A DNA stretch of 54,312 nt from JANRLJ01 sp034437895. GTDB lineage: Bacteria; Chloroflexota; Anaerolineae; Aggregatilineales; Phototrophicaceae. The translations under genes were made by a program, and so were the position numbers. Of the stretch, positions 26,824 through 35,077 are shown one piece after another; position 1 is the first letter of the stretch; the number at the start of each line of letters is the position of its first letter. A model generated the notes under the pieces. That model was not told where the DNA came from. It worked only from the letters and a program-made list of their open reading frames with translations, and made no database searches. The stretch lies in NCBI GenBank assembly GCA_034437895.1, contig DAOTTO010000418.1:1-54312 (forward strand). The letters run 5' to 3'.

Positions 26824-26873
26824 TAAACTCACGGCATTAACTAACGTCGTTCACACGAGGAGAATAAAAAAAT

Positions 26874-27653
26874 ATGTCCAAAATCATTTCCGTTCACTCC
26901 TTCCGAGGCGGTACGGGTAAATCAAATACAACCGCCAATGTCGCCACGCTCTTAGCAGCGCAAGGCAAAAAAGTGGGCGTGATTGATACCGATATTCAAT
27001 CGCCGGGGATTCATATTCTCTTCGGCCTGCGCGAAGAAGATATGAAATATTCGCTCAATGATTATCTTTGGGGAAAATGCGCCATCGAACAAACCGCGCA
27101 CGATGTCACGAAAAATCTTAAAGGCAATATTCCCGGTCAGGTGTTGGTCGTCCCTTATGGGCAGGTATTTCTTATTCCATCGAGCATCAAAGCGGGTGAA
27201 ATTGCCCGTATCCTGCGCGAAGGCTATGATGTCGGCCTGCTGAATGATGGCTTTCATCAACTCGTCGAGGAACTGAACTTAGATGTCCTGATGATTGATA
27301 CGCATCCCGGCCTTAATGAAGAAACGCTGCTTTCCATCGCTATCTCGGATGCGCTTATCGTTGTCATGCGTCCCGACCAGCAAGATTATCAAGGAACAGG
27401 CGTGACGGTTGAAGTCGCCCGTAAGCTCGATGTGCCGCGCATGGTCATCGTCGTGAATAAAACGCCCACGTCGCTAAATTTCGATGAAGTGAAGGCACGG
27501 GTGGAACAAACCTATAAGGCAGAAGTCGCCGCTGTGCTGCCCCATTCGGACGAAATGATGACGCTTGCCAGCGCGGGGGTGTTTGTGCAGCGCTATCCCG
27601 ATCATCTCATCACGCAGCAGTTGAAATATGTGGTCAGCCGTTTGATGAGCTAA
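26874..27653 (+). CDS. MinD/ParA-family ATPase, orphan type
   Basis: A 259-residue P-loop ATPase of the MinD/ParA/Mrp group. The Walker A is RGGTGKSNTTAN (residues 11-22); the signature lysine of the deviant KGGxGKT motif is an arginine here (R11). Then comes VGVIDTDIQSPGIHILFG and VLMIDTHPGLNEETLLS (Walker B), with RPDQQDYQGTGVTVEVAR in place of the MinD switch. The C-terminus lacks a clear amphipathic membrane helix. There is no MinC/MinE or ParB partner nearby. Adjacent to the HAMP sensor and preceding an intergenic repeat. Role unknown; similar proteins position surface machines. Confidence 0.82.
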   Translation: MSKIISVHSFRGGTGKSNTTANVATLLAAQGKKVGVIDTDIQSPGIHILFGLREEDMKYSLNDYLWGKCAIEQTAHDVTKNLKGNIPGQVLVVPYGQVFLIPSSIKAGEIARILREGYDVGLLNDGFHQLVEELNLDVLMIDTHPGLNEETLLSIAISDALIVVMRPDQQDYQGTGVTVEVARKLDVPRMVIVVNKTPTSLNFDEVKARVEQTYKAEVAAVLPHSDEMMTLASAGVFVQRYPDHLITQQLKYVVSRLMS

Positions 27654-27687
27654 AAGTAGATTTGCGAAAGAAATTGGAAAAAGATTT

Positions 27688-27757
27688 AACCACAGAGCGC
27701 ACAAAGGACACAAAGATTTAAGTTCAAATTCTTGGTGTTCTTGGTGACTTGGTGGTT
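27688..27757. repeat. Dispersed palindromic intergenic repeat, copy 1 (AACCAC...GTGGTT)
   Basis: A 70-base element starts with AACCACAGAGCGCACAAAGG and ends with CTTGGTGACTTGGTGGTT, so its ends are inverted. The body consists of CACAAAG-like and CTTGGTG-like units. A second copy lies at 47892-47955. This style of AACCACAGAG/ACACAAAG repeat is known to me from many bacterial genomes as short dispersed intergenic DNA; its function is not established. Confidence 0.75.
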
Positions 27758-27861
27758 CAAAACATTCAAACACCTTTCGAGATTCCACATAAGTTTTCGC
27801 GCAAAGTATTTTAAAGCGTGGTTTTGTTGAGGGGCGGATTTTAGAATCCGCCCCAATTGTT

Positions 27862-29346
27862 TTATAACAAAGCAAAGGTTTGCTTCAAGGCGGGATACAA
27901 GGATTGATACAAGCTGTAGCGCTCGGCATAAACCGCTTGATTTTCCCCCGGCGCAACCGTTTTTTCGGTCACGATCATCTGGCGGCAAGCGGTGGCAACG
28001 TCTGGATAGAGTCCCGTCCCGACACCTGCCAAAATTGCCGAACCAAATGCACCGCCCTCGCTCGTATTCACATTCACCAAAGTCGCACCAAACACATCCG
28101 CGATAATCTGCTGCCAGATCGGGCTTTGTGCGCCGCCGCCGCTGATGCGTACCTCAAGCTGATCGGGTAAACCCGTCTCCGCGATTAACGTAAAGGAATC
28201 TTTTAAGCCGAAAGCCACGCCTTCTAGCACGGCGCGGGTCATGTGGGCGAGTGTATGGCGTGTCGTCAGCCCAACAAATGCCCCACGCGCCAACGGATCA
28301 GGATGCGGTGTGCGTTCTCCGCTTAAATACGGCATGAAAAAGAGGCCATCACTGCCCGCCGGAATATTTGCCGCATCCGCCAGCAGTGCATCAAAGCCCG
28401 TACTCGGCGCGAGTGTGTCTCGATACCATTGCAAACTGCCAGCGGCGCTCAACATCACGCCCATAAAGTGCCACATGCCCGGCACGGCATGGCAAAAGGC
28501 ATGAAGCCGTCCTTGTGCTTGATAGGCATAAGTCGCCAGCGGCGCAAAAACCACCCCCGACGTTCCCACCGTCACGCCCATAATGTGCGGCTCAACTGCG
28601 CCCATCCCGACTGCCCCAGCCGCTTGATCGCCACCGCCTGCAATAACGGGTGTTCCGGCTTTCAATCCGGTGAGTTCCGCCGCCGCTGCGCTGACGCTGC
28701 CCGTAATCGCGCTTCCCTCATAAACTTGGGGCAACCACGCGTAGGGAATATCGAGCGCTTCGACGACTTCTCGTGACCATTGGCGCTCACCGACGTTCAG
28801 CAACAATGTGCCAGAAGCATCCGCCACATCAATCGCATAATCGCCAGTAAGCTGATAGCGAATGTAATCTTTAGGCAGCAAAATGTGAGCGCAGCGGGCA
28901 TAAACATCGGGTTCATGCTCACGCACCCAAAGGATTTTAGGCGCGGTAAAGCCCGTTAAAGCGCGATTTCCAGTTAAAGCGATTAAGCGCTCGAAGCCAA
29001 TCTTTTCTGTAATCGCGTCGCATTCGGCCTGTGTGCGCTGGTCATTCCACAAAATTGAGGGGCGCAGTACCTCCCCTCCTTCATTTAGCATGACTAAGCC
29101 GTGCATCTGTCCGGTCAATCCGATGGCACTGATAGCATCGCCAGTGAGTCCAGCATCGCTTAATGCGCCTCGGATCGATTGCACCATGCCTTCCCACCAA
29201 TCACGCGGATTCTGCTCACTCCATAAAGGATGCGGTTGGCTGATAGGCTGCGGTGTACCATGCACGGCAACGACCTTGCCTGTTTCGTCAATAATTAGGG
29301 CTTTTGCGCTGGTTGTACTAATATCTAAACCCATTAAGTACGTCAT
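27862..29346 (-). CDS. xylB: Xylulokinase
   Basis: A 494-residue FGGY-family kinase that phosphorylates D-xylulose to xylulose 5-phosphate. Seen: MTYLMGLDISTTSAKALIID (ATPase N-terminal phosphate loop), LTGQMHGLVMLNEGG typical of xylulokinases, and GGGDQAAGAVGMGAVEPH with the catalytic Asp. GVTVGTSGVVFA, FMPYLSGERTPH and ISGGGAQSPIWQQIIADVFG follow. The ATG at 29346 is preferred, with AAAGGA six bases upstream; an in-frame earlier codon at 29388 runs back into the dehydrogenase. It is the second gene of a pair with the SDR dehydrogenase, making a polyol-to-xylulose-5-phosphate route. Confidence 0.94.
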   Translation of the reverse strand: MTYLMGLDISTTSAKALIIDETGKVVAVHGTPQPISQPHPLWSEQNPRDWWEGMVQSIRGALSDAGLTGDAISAIGLTGQMHGLVMLNEGGEVLRPSILWNDQRTQAECDAITEKIGFERLIALTGNRALTGFTAPKILWVREHEPDVYARCAHILLPKDYIRYQLTGDYAIDVADASGTLLLNVGERQWSREVVEALDIPYAWLPQVYEGSAITGSVSAAAAELTGLKAGTPVIAGGGDQAAGAVGMGAVEPHIMGVTVGTSGVVFAPLATYAYQAQGRLHAFCHAVPGMWHFMGVMLSAAGSLQWYRDTLAPSTGFDALLADAANIPAGSDGLFFMPYLSGERTPHPDPLARGAFVGLTTRHTLAHMTRAVLEGVAFGLKDSFTLIAETGLPDQLEVRISGGGAQSPIWQQIIADVFGATLVNVNTSEGGAFGSAILAGVGTGLYPDVATACRQMIVTEKTVAPGENQAVYAERYSLYQSLYPALKQTFALL

Positions 29347-29362
29347 AAGTTTCCTTTGCCAT

Positions 29363-30172
29363 TTACCAGCAGCAGTAACCACCGTCAATAATCATGTCAT
29401 TGCCCGTCATAAAGTCTGACGCTTCTGAGGCCAAATAGACCACCGCCCCTTGGAGATCGGTCACTTCTGCCATGCGCTGCATCGGAGTCATCGCCATCCA
29501 AACAGGCATCATATCTTTGCCAATCGGTGTCGCCAGCAAATCATCGACCAGTTGGGTGCGGGTGTAGCCGGGGCTTACGCTGTTGACCCGAATCCCCTGC
29601 ATCGCCCATTCAGCGGCAAGGCTGCGCGTCAGATGGATAACGCCTGCTTTAGAGGCATTATAGGCCGCTTGCTTTTGCGGTGTGTTGGCAATGCTGCCAG
29701 ACATAGAAGCCGTATTGATGATCTTGCCATAACCTGCGGCAAGCATAATCTTGGCTTCAGCTTGGGCGCAAAGAAATGTACCCTTTAAGTTAATCCCCAT
29801 CATCCGATCCCAATCGGCTTCACTCATATCCTCAGAGGCCACCCACTGACCAATACCGGCATTGTTGATGGCAATCGTCAGCGTCCCCCATTTTTTCACA
29901 ATTGCCTCGACCATCGCTTGCACTTGGTCGGACTTGGTGACATCCGCTTCAATCGCAATCGAGTCAATTTGTTTGGCTTTAAGTTCTTCCGCCACAGCTT
30001 CCGCATGGGATAAAGATATATCAACAATAGCGACTGCTGCCCCTGCCTCACCCAACGCATGGGCATAAGCCCGCCCAATACCTTGCCCAGCCCCCGTCAC
30101 CAACCCAACGCGACCATCCAAGCGAAAACGATCTAAAATCGGTTTTGCAGAAAGTACCACATCGTCAGCCAT
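29363..30172 (-). CDS. Short-chain dehydrogenase, sugar alcohol (polyol) type
   Basis: A 269-residue classical SDR: GLVTGAGQGIGRAYA (cofactor loop), an Asp at the end of beta-2 (IVDIS) that favours NAD over NADP, NNAGIG, the catalytic Ser in NTASMSGS and YNASK (Tyr and Lys). The C-terminus IDGGYCCW is family-like. Followed by xylulokinase after 16 bases, so it probably oxidises D-arabitol or xylitol to D-xylulose; the identity of the polyol is inference. A LacI-type operator lies about 38 bases upstream of the start. Confidence 0.85.
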   Translation of the reverse strand: MADDVVLSAKPILDRFRLDGRVGLVTGAGQGIGRAYAHALGEAGAAVAIVDISLSHAEAVAEELKAKQIDSIAIEADVTKSDQVQAMVEAIVKKWGTLTIAINNAGIGQWVASEDMSEADWDRMMGINLKGTFLCAQAEAKIMLAAGYGKIINTASMSGSIANTPQKQAAYNASKAGVIHLTRSLAAEWAMQGIRVNSVSPGYTRTQLVDDLLATPIGKDMMPVWMAMTPMQRMAEVTDLQGAVVYLASEASDFMTGNDMIIDGGYCCW

Positions 30173-30210
30173 AAAATTTTATCTTTCGTGTGCGAGATTT
30201 AGGATAAAAA

Positions 30211-30222
30211 GTAAACGTTTAC
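30211..30222. promoter_or_regulatory. LacI-family operator-like palindrome
   Basis: GTAAACGTTTAC is a 12-base perfect palindrome centred on CG, the hallmark of LacI/GalR-family operators. It lies in the leader of the dehydrogenase-xylulokinase pair, so it would repress that operon unless the inducing sugar is present. The matching regulator gene is not in the window. Confidence 0.65.
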
Positions 30223-30305
30223 AAGGGTATTTTACCCCTAAAAATTACCTCATGCGATGATTTATCTAGAGTCGTCTACTTCGTTTATAAGTCTTGTGCT
30301 TATGA

Positions 30306-31346
30306 TTAATCGCTGAACAACAGCACTTCGTAAGTTGAGACAGGAACAGTTCGCCCCTTAAAGTTGACTTGCCCCAATGGGCGTACTTTAACACATGTTT
30401 TGACGAGTTCATAAGTCGCTTCACTAATGAGGATCTGCCCACCATCGCTTAGGCCTTGCAACCGCGCCGCGACGTTGACCGTATCCCCCACCGCCGTAAA
30501 ATCCATCAACTGGGGCGCACCCACATTACCGACGATTGCCATTCCGGTATGAATCCCAAAATTGATGTTCATACGAAATTTAGGCTCGAACTGCCGATGA
30601 AACTCTGGCAGCGTTTTGCTAATTTGGTAGGCTGTGCGGACAGCTTGAATGGAATGATCGGGTAAATCCAGCGGCGTATTATATAATGCCATCACCGCGT
30701 CCCCGATAAATTTATCAATCGTGCCGAAGTTGGCTTGCACAACCTCAACAATTAATTCATGATATAAATTTAATGCCGTCAGCAGCCGTTCCGGGTCGGC
30801 ATGTTCGGAGATAGTCGTAAAATTTTCCATGTCGGCAAAAAAGACGGTCAATTCTTGCAGCTTGCCGCCCAAACGCACACTCGATGGGTCTTTAAGAAGC
30901 TGCTGCACAACCGAGGGTGAGACGAATCGCTCAAACGTCTGCCGGATAATTTCTTGCGTCGAGCGCAAGTTATCAGTTTCTGTTTTGGCCCGCAGCCGCG
31001 CTTCCACTCGCGCCGCCAATTCGCGGGCATTAAAGGGCTTCGCCAAATAATCATCCGCGCCTAAGCCCAGCCCTTCAACCCGATTATCAATATCGGAAAG
31101 CGCAGTAATCATAATAATGGGAATTTGCGCCGTTCTTTCATTAGCTTTCAACAGCGCAACCACTTCAAAACCAGACATGCCCGGCATATTCACATCGAGC
31201 AGAATTAAATCTGGCAAATCCACCTGTACAGCTGCAAGCGCTTGCATCCCATCGTAGGCTTTTTCTACATCATGCCCCAAAGCACTCACGATGTCGTAGA
31301 TTAATTCAATATTATCCGCTTTATCATCTACTGCGAGGATTTTCAA
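30306..31346 (-). CDS. Response regulator with class III adenylate cyclase output
   Basis: A 346-residue protein: receiver domain (1-120, phosphoacceptor D51, catalytic K in AKPF) joined by a short helix to a class III cyclase domain (about 160-340). Metal Asp in FFADMENF and FIGDAVMALYN; substrate positions in FTAVGDTVNVAARL keep the Asn/Arg pair and a Thr at the second specificity position, so ATP is likely. It should turn phosphorelay into cAMP. TTG start with GAGG upstream. It is the third gene of an operon after a histidine kinase and a stand-alone receiver (14 base gap). Confidence 0.92.
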   Translation of the reverse strand: MKILAVDDKADNIELIYDIVSALGHDVEKAYDGMQALAAVQVDLPDLILLDVNMPGMSGFEVVALLKANERTAQIPIIMITALSDIDNRVEGLGLGADDYLAKPFNARELAARVEARLRAKTETDNLRSTQEIIRQTFERFVSPSVVQQLLKDPSSVRLGGKLQELTVFFADMENFTTISEHADPERLLTALNLYHELIVEVVQANFGTIDKFIGDAVMALYNTPLDLPDHSIQAVRTAYQISKTLPEFHRQFEPKFRMNINFGIHTGMAIVGNVGAPQLMDFTAVGDTVNVAARLQGLSDGGQILISEATYELVKTCVKVRPLGQVNFKGRTVPVSTYEVLLFSD

Positions 31347-31360
31347 AGGATGGCACCTCG

Positions 31361-31723
31361 TTATTTTAGGAAATGGCCTAACTTAGTCATCAAATCAGAT
31401 AAATTAATCGGTTTGGTGATGTAATCATCGCAGCCGGCCTCGATAGCACGTTCCCGATCCCCAATCATAGCATGGGCGGTGAGCGCGATTACAGGAATAG
31501 ATTTTAACACAGGATCGGCTTTCAGTTGGCGCGTTGCCGCCCAGCCATCTACACGGGGTAAAGATAGATCCATTAAAATCAAATCGGGCTTTTCGCTCTG
31601 AGCAAGATCTAACCCCTCCTGCCCATCAGTCGCTTGAATGACCTCATAATCGAGCGACGAGAGTACATCGACGATCAACGTCATATTATCACGATTATCT
31701 TCTACAACCAGAATACGACTCAT
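31361..31723 (-). CDS. Stand-alone response regulator receiver
   Basis: A single 120-residue CheY-like receiver: acidic pair in VVEDNRD, phosphoacceptor D52 (LILMDLSLP), Thr in IALTAHAM and Lys in TKPINL. No output domain, so it probably transfers phosphate or acts as a diffusible switch. Starts 32 bases after the histidine-kinase stop and ends 14 bases before the receiver-cyclase gene. Confidence 0.92.
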   Translation of the reverse strand: MSRILVVEDNRDNMTLIVDVLSSLDYEVIQATDGQEGLDLAQSEKPDLILMDLSLPRVDGWAATRQLKADPVLKSIPVIALTAHAMIGDRERAIEAGCDDYITKPINLSDLMTKLGHFLK

Positions 31724-31755
31724 GTTCGTGACCTGGCCTCCTCATAATAGTGTGA

Positions 31756-33327
31756 TTACTCTTCAGCAGTTGTTCGGCTGTTTTCCAAATTAGGCCGTTC
31801 CACAACCGCGCTCGTTTGGCGGAAATCCGTTGGCAAGGCGATATAAAAAATACTCCCCTCGCTAGGTGCGCTTTTTAGCCAGATCGCGCCGCTGTGCATT
31901 TCCACTAACCGTTTGGAGATGGCTAATCCCAGCCCTGTCCCACCGAATTCACGGGTGCGGCTGCCATCGACCTGTGAAAATTCATCAAAAATGCGCCCCT
32001 GTTCTTCAATGGGAATACCGATACCCGTATCGGCGATATTGATAAGTATCCAATCCCCATCACGCAGCCACCCCAGCATCGGCAATTTAAATTCACCAGA
32101 TGCACCCTTCCGCACCCGAAGCACCTTCGCCCCCAACTTGACTTCACCTTCACGGGTAAATTTTACAGCATTATCCAGTAAATTGTTTAAAACTTGCCGG
32201 ATGCGTTTTTCATCGCCATACAAGCGCGGCAGATCATCTTCCAGTTTGATCGTCAGCGTTAAGCCCTTTTCGGCAGACATTGGTTCGATACTCTCAACAA
32301 GCTGCTCAACAATGGGCGATAAATCAAAAGATGCAATATCCAACTTGAGCTTACCCGCGTCAATTTTATTTAAGTCGAGAATATCACTGACGAGTTCCAA
32401 TAGTTGGCTGCCGTTACGATGAATTTTTTCTAGGCGATCACTTTGTTTTTCGCTCAAAGCCCCATAAAGGCCGTTCCGCAGCAGCTCACTATAGCCAATA
32501 ATCGAATTTAAAGGGGTGCGAAGTTCATGGCTCATATTCGCCAAAAACTCGCTTTTGTATTGATTCGCTTGCGTTAGGTTGCGATTCAGTTCTTCTGATT
32601 TTTCTTTTTCGCTGGCGAGGTCGTGAATCACCTGCTGTAAATCGCGGTTGGCAGTACGGAGTTCGGCATTAAGCTCTTTAAGAGGGTTAAACACCTGGTT
32701 CCGCAGCACATTCCACCCAATCCAAATGATTGCACACAGCACCAATAGAATATCCAAAGGCAGCGGTTGAAACGTCGGAAATATCCGTGTGGCAAAGGCT
32801 AAAATCAATAGGACGGAGGGAAGGCGTAGAATCCGTGCGTTGTTGCTTCTGGAGCTAATAATCGCCCAAAAAGAAACTAAGCTGTACCCAATCCCCGCTA
32901 TCAAAAGGAAATAGCTAGGCGGCTCTAAAGTGATGATTTCACCATTTAATGAGAAGACTTGTCCCGTCCAGATTAAAACTAAGGTCACAAACAACACCAC
33001 CGGCAAAGTCAGGATGACAATCCGCGCAGTCCGCCCTCCCGGATTGAGAAAAATGACGACAAACATAAAAAAACTGGCAATCGTCAGCCCCATCGCGGTA
33101 AATTGCAACCGCAAAAGCCCTTCCGTGCCAAATGCCGTTTCCAATTCACCGATCGTGCGAGCAAGAGAAGCTAAAGCCCAAATGCCGACAGAAATGCAAA
33201 ACGCAACGAACAAATACGTTGTTAAATCGCGTTTCGGCTGTACCATCAACGCAAAAATCAGCCCGGCTGCGAGCGATAATGCCAACAGGTTGGTGATAAT
33301 ATTGATGATGTCTGTTAGTGATCCCAT
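31756..33327 (-). CDS. Membrane histidine kinase with multi-span N-terminus
   Basis: A 523-residue kinase: about seven hydrophobic segments in the first 215 residues (7TM-type sensor region, no extracytoplasmic loop of size), a coiled linker, HisKA (about 265-330, His in FLANMSHELRTPLNS) and HATPase (N box NLLDNAVKF, G1 DTGIGIP, G2 GGTGLGLAISKR). The likely start is ATG at 33327, with AGGG nine bases upstream; an earlier ATG at 33348 has no ribosome site. It heads an operon with two receivers, the second carrying a cyclase, so the output is presumably cAMP. Confidence 0.92.
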   Translation of the reverse strand: MGSLTDIINIITNLLALSLAAGLIFALMVQPKRDLTTYLFVAFCISVGIWALASLARTIGELETAFGTEGLLRLQFTAMGLTIASFFMFVVIFLNPGGRTARIVILTLPVVLFVTLVLIWTGQVFSLNGEIITLEPPSYFLLIAGIGYSLVSFWAIISSRSNNARILRLPSVLLILAFATRIFPTFQPLPLDILLVLCAIIWIGWNVLRNQVFNPLKELNAELRTANRDLQQVIHDLASEKEKSEELNRNLTQANQYKSEFLANMSHELRTPLNSIIGYSELLRNGLYGALSEKQSDRLEKIHRNGSQLLELVSDILDLNKIDAGKLKLDIASFDLSPIVEQLVESIEPMSAEKGLTLTIKLEDDLPRLYGDEKRIRQVLNNLLDNAVKFTREGEVKLGAKVLRVRKGASGEFKLPMLGWLRDGDWILINIADTGIGIPIEEQGRIFDEFSQVDGSRTREFGGTGLGLAISKRLVEMHSGAIWLKSAPSEGSIFYIALPTDFRQTSAVVERPNLENSRTTAEE

Positions 33328-33383
33328 CCTATGCACCCTATTCGCCATAATATCAGCGTTTATTTTATCAGACTTTGGTTAAT

Positions 33384-33671
33384 TCAGGGCTTAGGACGGC
33401 GGGGTTCGTTCCCATCTAATGACTCTTGCGGTGGTGTTTTAAGTGGGCGCGGCGCATCACCAATAGGTGGATTATCTTCCCCAATGAGGGCTTGCAGGTG
33501 CTGTATGACATCGCGCTCAAATTCCTGATAGCCGCAATAATCACACAAATAGACCGCGCTATCTGGCACTGTAATCAGCATCCCTCGATAAAGGCGTACA
33601 TAAGTCGCTTTTGTATGTTGGCATCGTCCTAATCCACAGCGAGGACAATAAAATCCTGATAGATCATCCAT
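33384..33671 (-). CDS. Small YgiT/MqsA-like zinc-ribbon protein
   Basis: A 95-residue protein with two Cys pairs, CPRCG near residue 9 and CDYCG near 43, that resembles the zinc ribbon of YgiT/MqsA antitoxins, including the V.L..Y..MLITVPDSAVYLCDYCGYQEF spacing. The C-terminal third is charged and proline-rich, without the helix-turn-helix of MqsA. No toxin gene lies beside it, so an antitoxin role is not supported. It follows the signal peptidase gene by 24 bases, apparently in the same transcription unit. Confidence 0.7.
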   Translation of the reverse strand: MDDLSGFYCPRCGLGRCQHTKATYVRLYRGMLITVPDSAVYLCDYCGYQEFERDVIQHLQALIGEDNPPIGDAPRPLKTPPQESLDGNEPRRPKP

Positions 33672-33695
33672 AATTGCTCCGTTGGTTTCCTCGCT

Positions 33696-34256
33696 CTAAT
33701 ACGCTTGAAGTGTGCCAATATGATTAAGAGGCCAAAGGCGAAACACCGCTTCTCCAATAATGGCATGACGGTTCACCGCGCCAAATACGCGTGAATCGCG
33801 GCTGTGTTCGCGGTTATCGCCCATCACAAAAAAGTCGTCTGCTCCCAGTTCCCAACGATTACCGCTGGCAGTCCATTCTTCGTTGAGGTAAGCCTCGTCA
33901 AGCAGTCGCCCATTTACATAAATCTGATTATCAATAATCTCTACCACTTCACCCGGCAACCCAATAACGCGCTTTATCAAGGCAGGTTCATTATCTTGGA
34001 GGGGGCGGGGTGAATTAAACACGACAATATCCCCGCGCTTAGGCTCACCAAAGAGATAATTGATGCGGCTGATGACGAGCCGCTGCCCATCACCCAGTGT
34101 GGGATCCATGCTGTGACCTTGCACCTGTGACTGCGGAATAGAAAGCTGTACCAACGTAAAAACAGCGATCCCGAACAGGAGGGTGCTAAAGACTTCTTTT
34201 ATCAAATTAAACCGTCCGACTCTTGGTCGAGGCTGCTTCGTTACAACTTGCATCAT
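33696..34256 (-). CDS. lepB: Signal peptidase I (paralogue B)
   Basis: A 186-residue membrane-anchored peptidase that removes signal peptides. One N-terminal TM segment (about 22-42), then GHSMDPTL with the catalytic Ser, LIKRVIGLPGE with the general-base Lys, and the closing FFVMGDNREHSRDSR block. Tandem with a second copy upstream (27 bases). ATG start, two consecutive ATG codons. Functional residues are all present. Confidence 0.94.
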   Translation of the reverse strand: MMQVVTKQPRPRVGRFNLIKEVFSTLLFGIAVFTLVQLSIPQSQVQGHSMDPTLGDGQRLVISRINYLFGEPKRGDIVVFNSPRPLQDNEPALIKRVIGLPGEVVEIIDNQIYVNGRLLDEAYLNEEWTASGNRWELGADDFFVMGDNREHSRDSRVFGAVNRHAIIGEAVFRLWPLNHIGTLQAY

Positions 34257-34282
34257 GATTTTACTCTTATTGTATACGGGCT

Positions 34283-34903
34283 TTAGCTACCCGGATAATT
34301 GATACGGCTGACAATACCCCAATCTTTAGGCGGCCAATAACGCACCATCACTTCCCCTACAATAAAATGGCGCGGGATAGGCCCCACTTGAGAAGAACGT
34401 GAGTCTTGGCTGTGATTGCGATTATCGCCCATCATAAAATACTCGTCAGCACCCAACTGCCATGTTTCGTCAGGGCAGCGATCTGAACGGCAAGGTTCAT
34501 TGATATACGGCTCATTAAGCGCTTCACCATTCACATAAACCAGCGTATCTCGAATTTCTACCGTCTCCCCCGGCAAACCGATCACACGCTTGATGTAATC
34601 TTGTTGTGTATCACCTGGAAAATGAAAGACGATAATATCTCCGCGCTGCGGTTCGCCGAGCAGATAATTAATGCGGCTGACAATAAGAAATTGACTGGTC
34701 TCAAACGTCGGCTGCATACTCGGCCCGTCAACGATAAAACGCACTGACGCAAGATTTACAAGCGCATAAATCGCCCCGATTAATACGACGAGATCAAGGA
34801 CTTCGCGGAGATAACCCCAGCGTTGTAGGCGCGGGCGGGGGAGCATCTGCTGGATAGGAAGAACTTCTGTGGTTGTGGTCTGCCTTACGGGAGAGTTGTA
34901 CAA
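34283..34903 (-). CDS. lepB: Signal peptidase I (paralogue A)
   Basis: A 206-residue paralogue of the next gene, with Ser in GPSMQPTF, the Lys in YIKRVIGLPGE and YFMMGDNRNHSQDSR at the end. It has a small extra Cys-containing insert (EPCRSDRCPDE) near the substrate cleft, not seen in the second copy. The start codon is uncertain: TTG at 34903 follows a stop codon; ATG at 34849 is a possible alternative. Together with its neighbour the pair may serve different substrates or provide dosage (inference). Confidence 0.9.
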   Translation of the reverse strand: MYNSPVRQTTTTEVLPIQQMLPRPRLQRWGYLREVLDLVVLIGAIYALVNLASVRFIVDGPSMQPTFETSQFLIVSRINYLLGEPQRGDIIVFHFPGDTQQDYIKRVIGLPGETVEIRDTLVYVNGEALNEPYINEPCRSDRCPDETWQLGADEYFMMGDNRNHSQDSRSSQVGPIPRHFIVGEVMVRYWPPKDWGIVSRINYPGS

Positions 34904-35077
34904 CGGTCATACTCACTTGATGGAATTTACCTCTATTGATTATAGGTCTCTCCGCCAACACAAGCAATGTGACTTTAGACAATCAGAGACGTTTCTAATA
35001 GTTTTATGCACAAATAAGCCAAATCGCATATACTTGATGTAACGGTTTAGTTACAATTAAACAATGAGGCACTGACC

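Noticed and set aside
33384..33671. A toxin-antitoxin system
   Set aside because: The zinc ribbon is antitoxin-like, but no toxin frame lies beside it and the HTH domain is missing.
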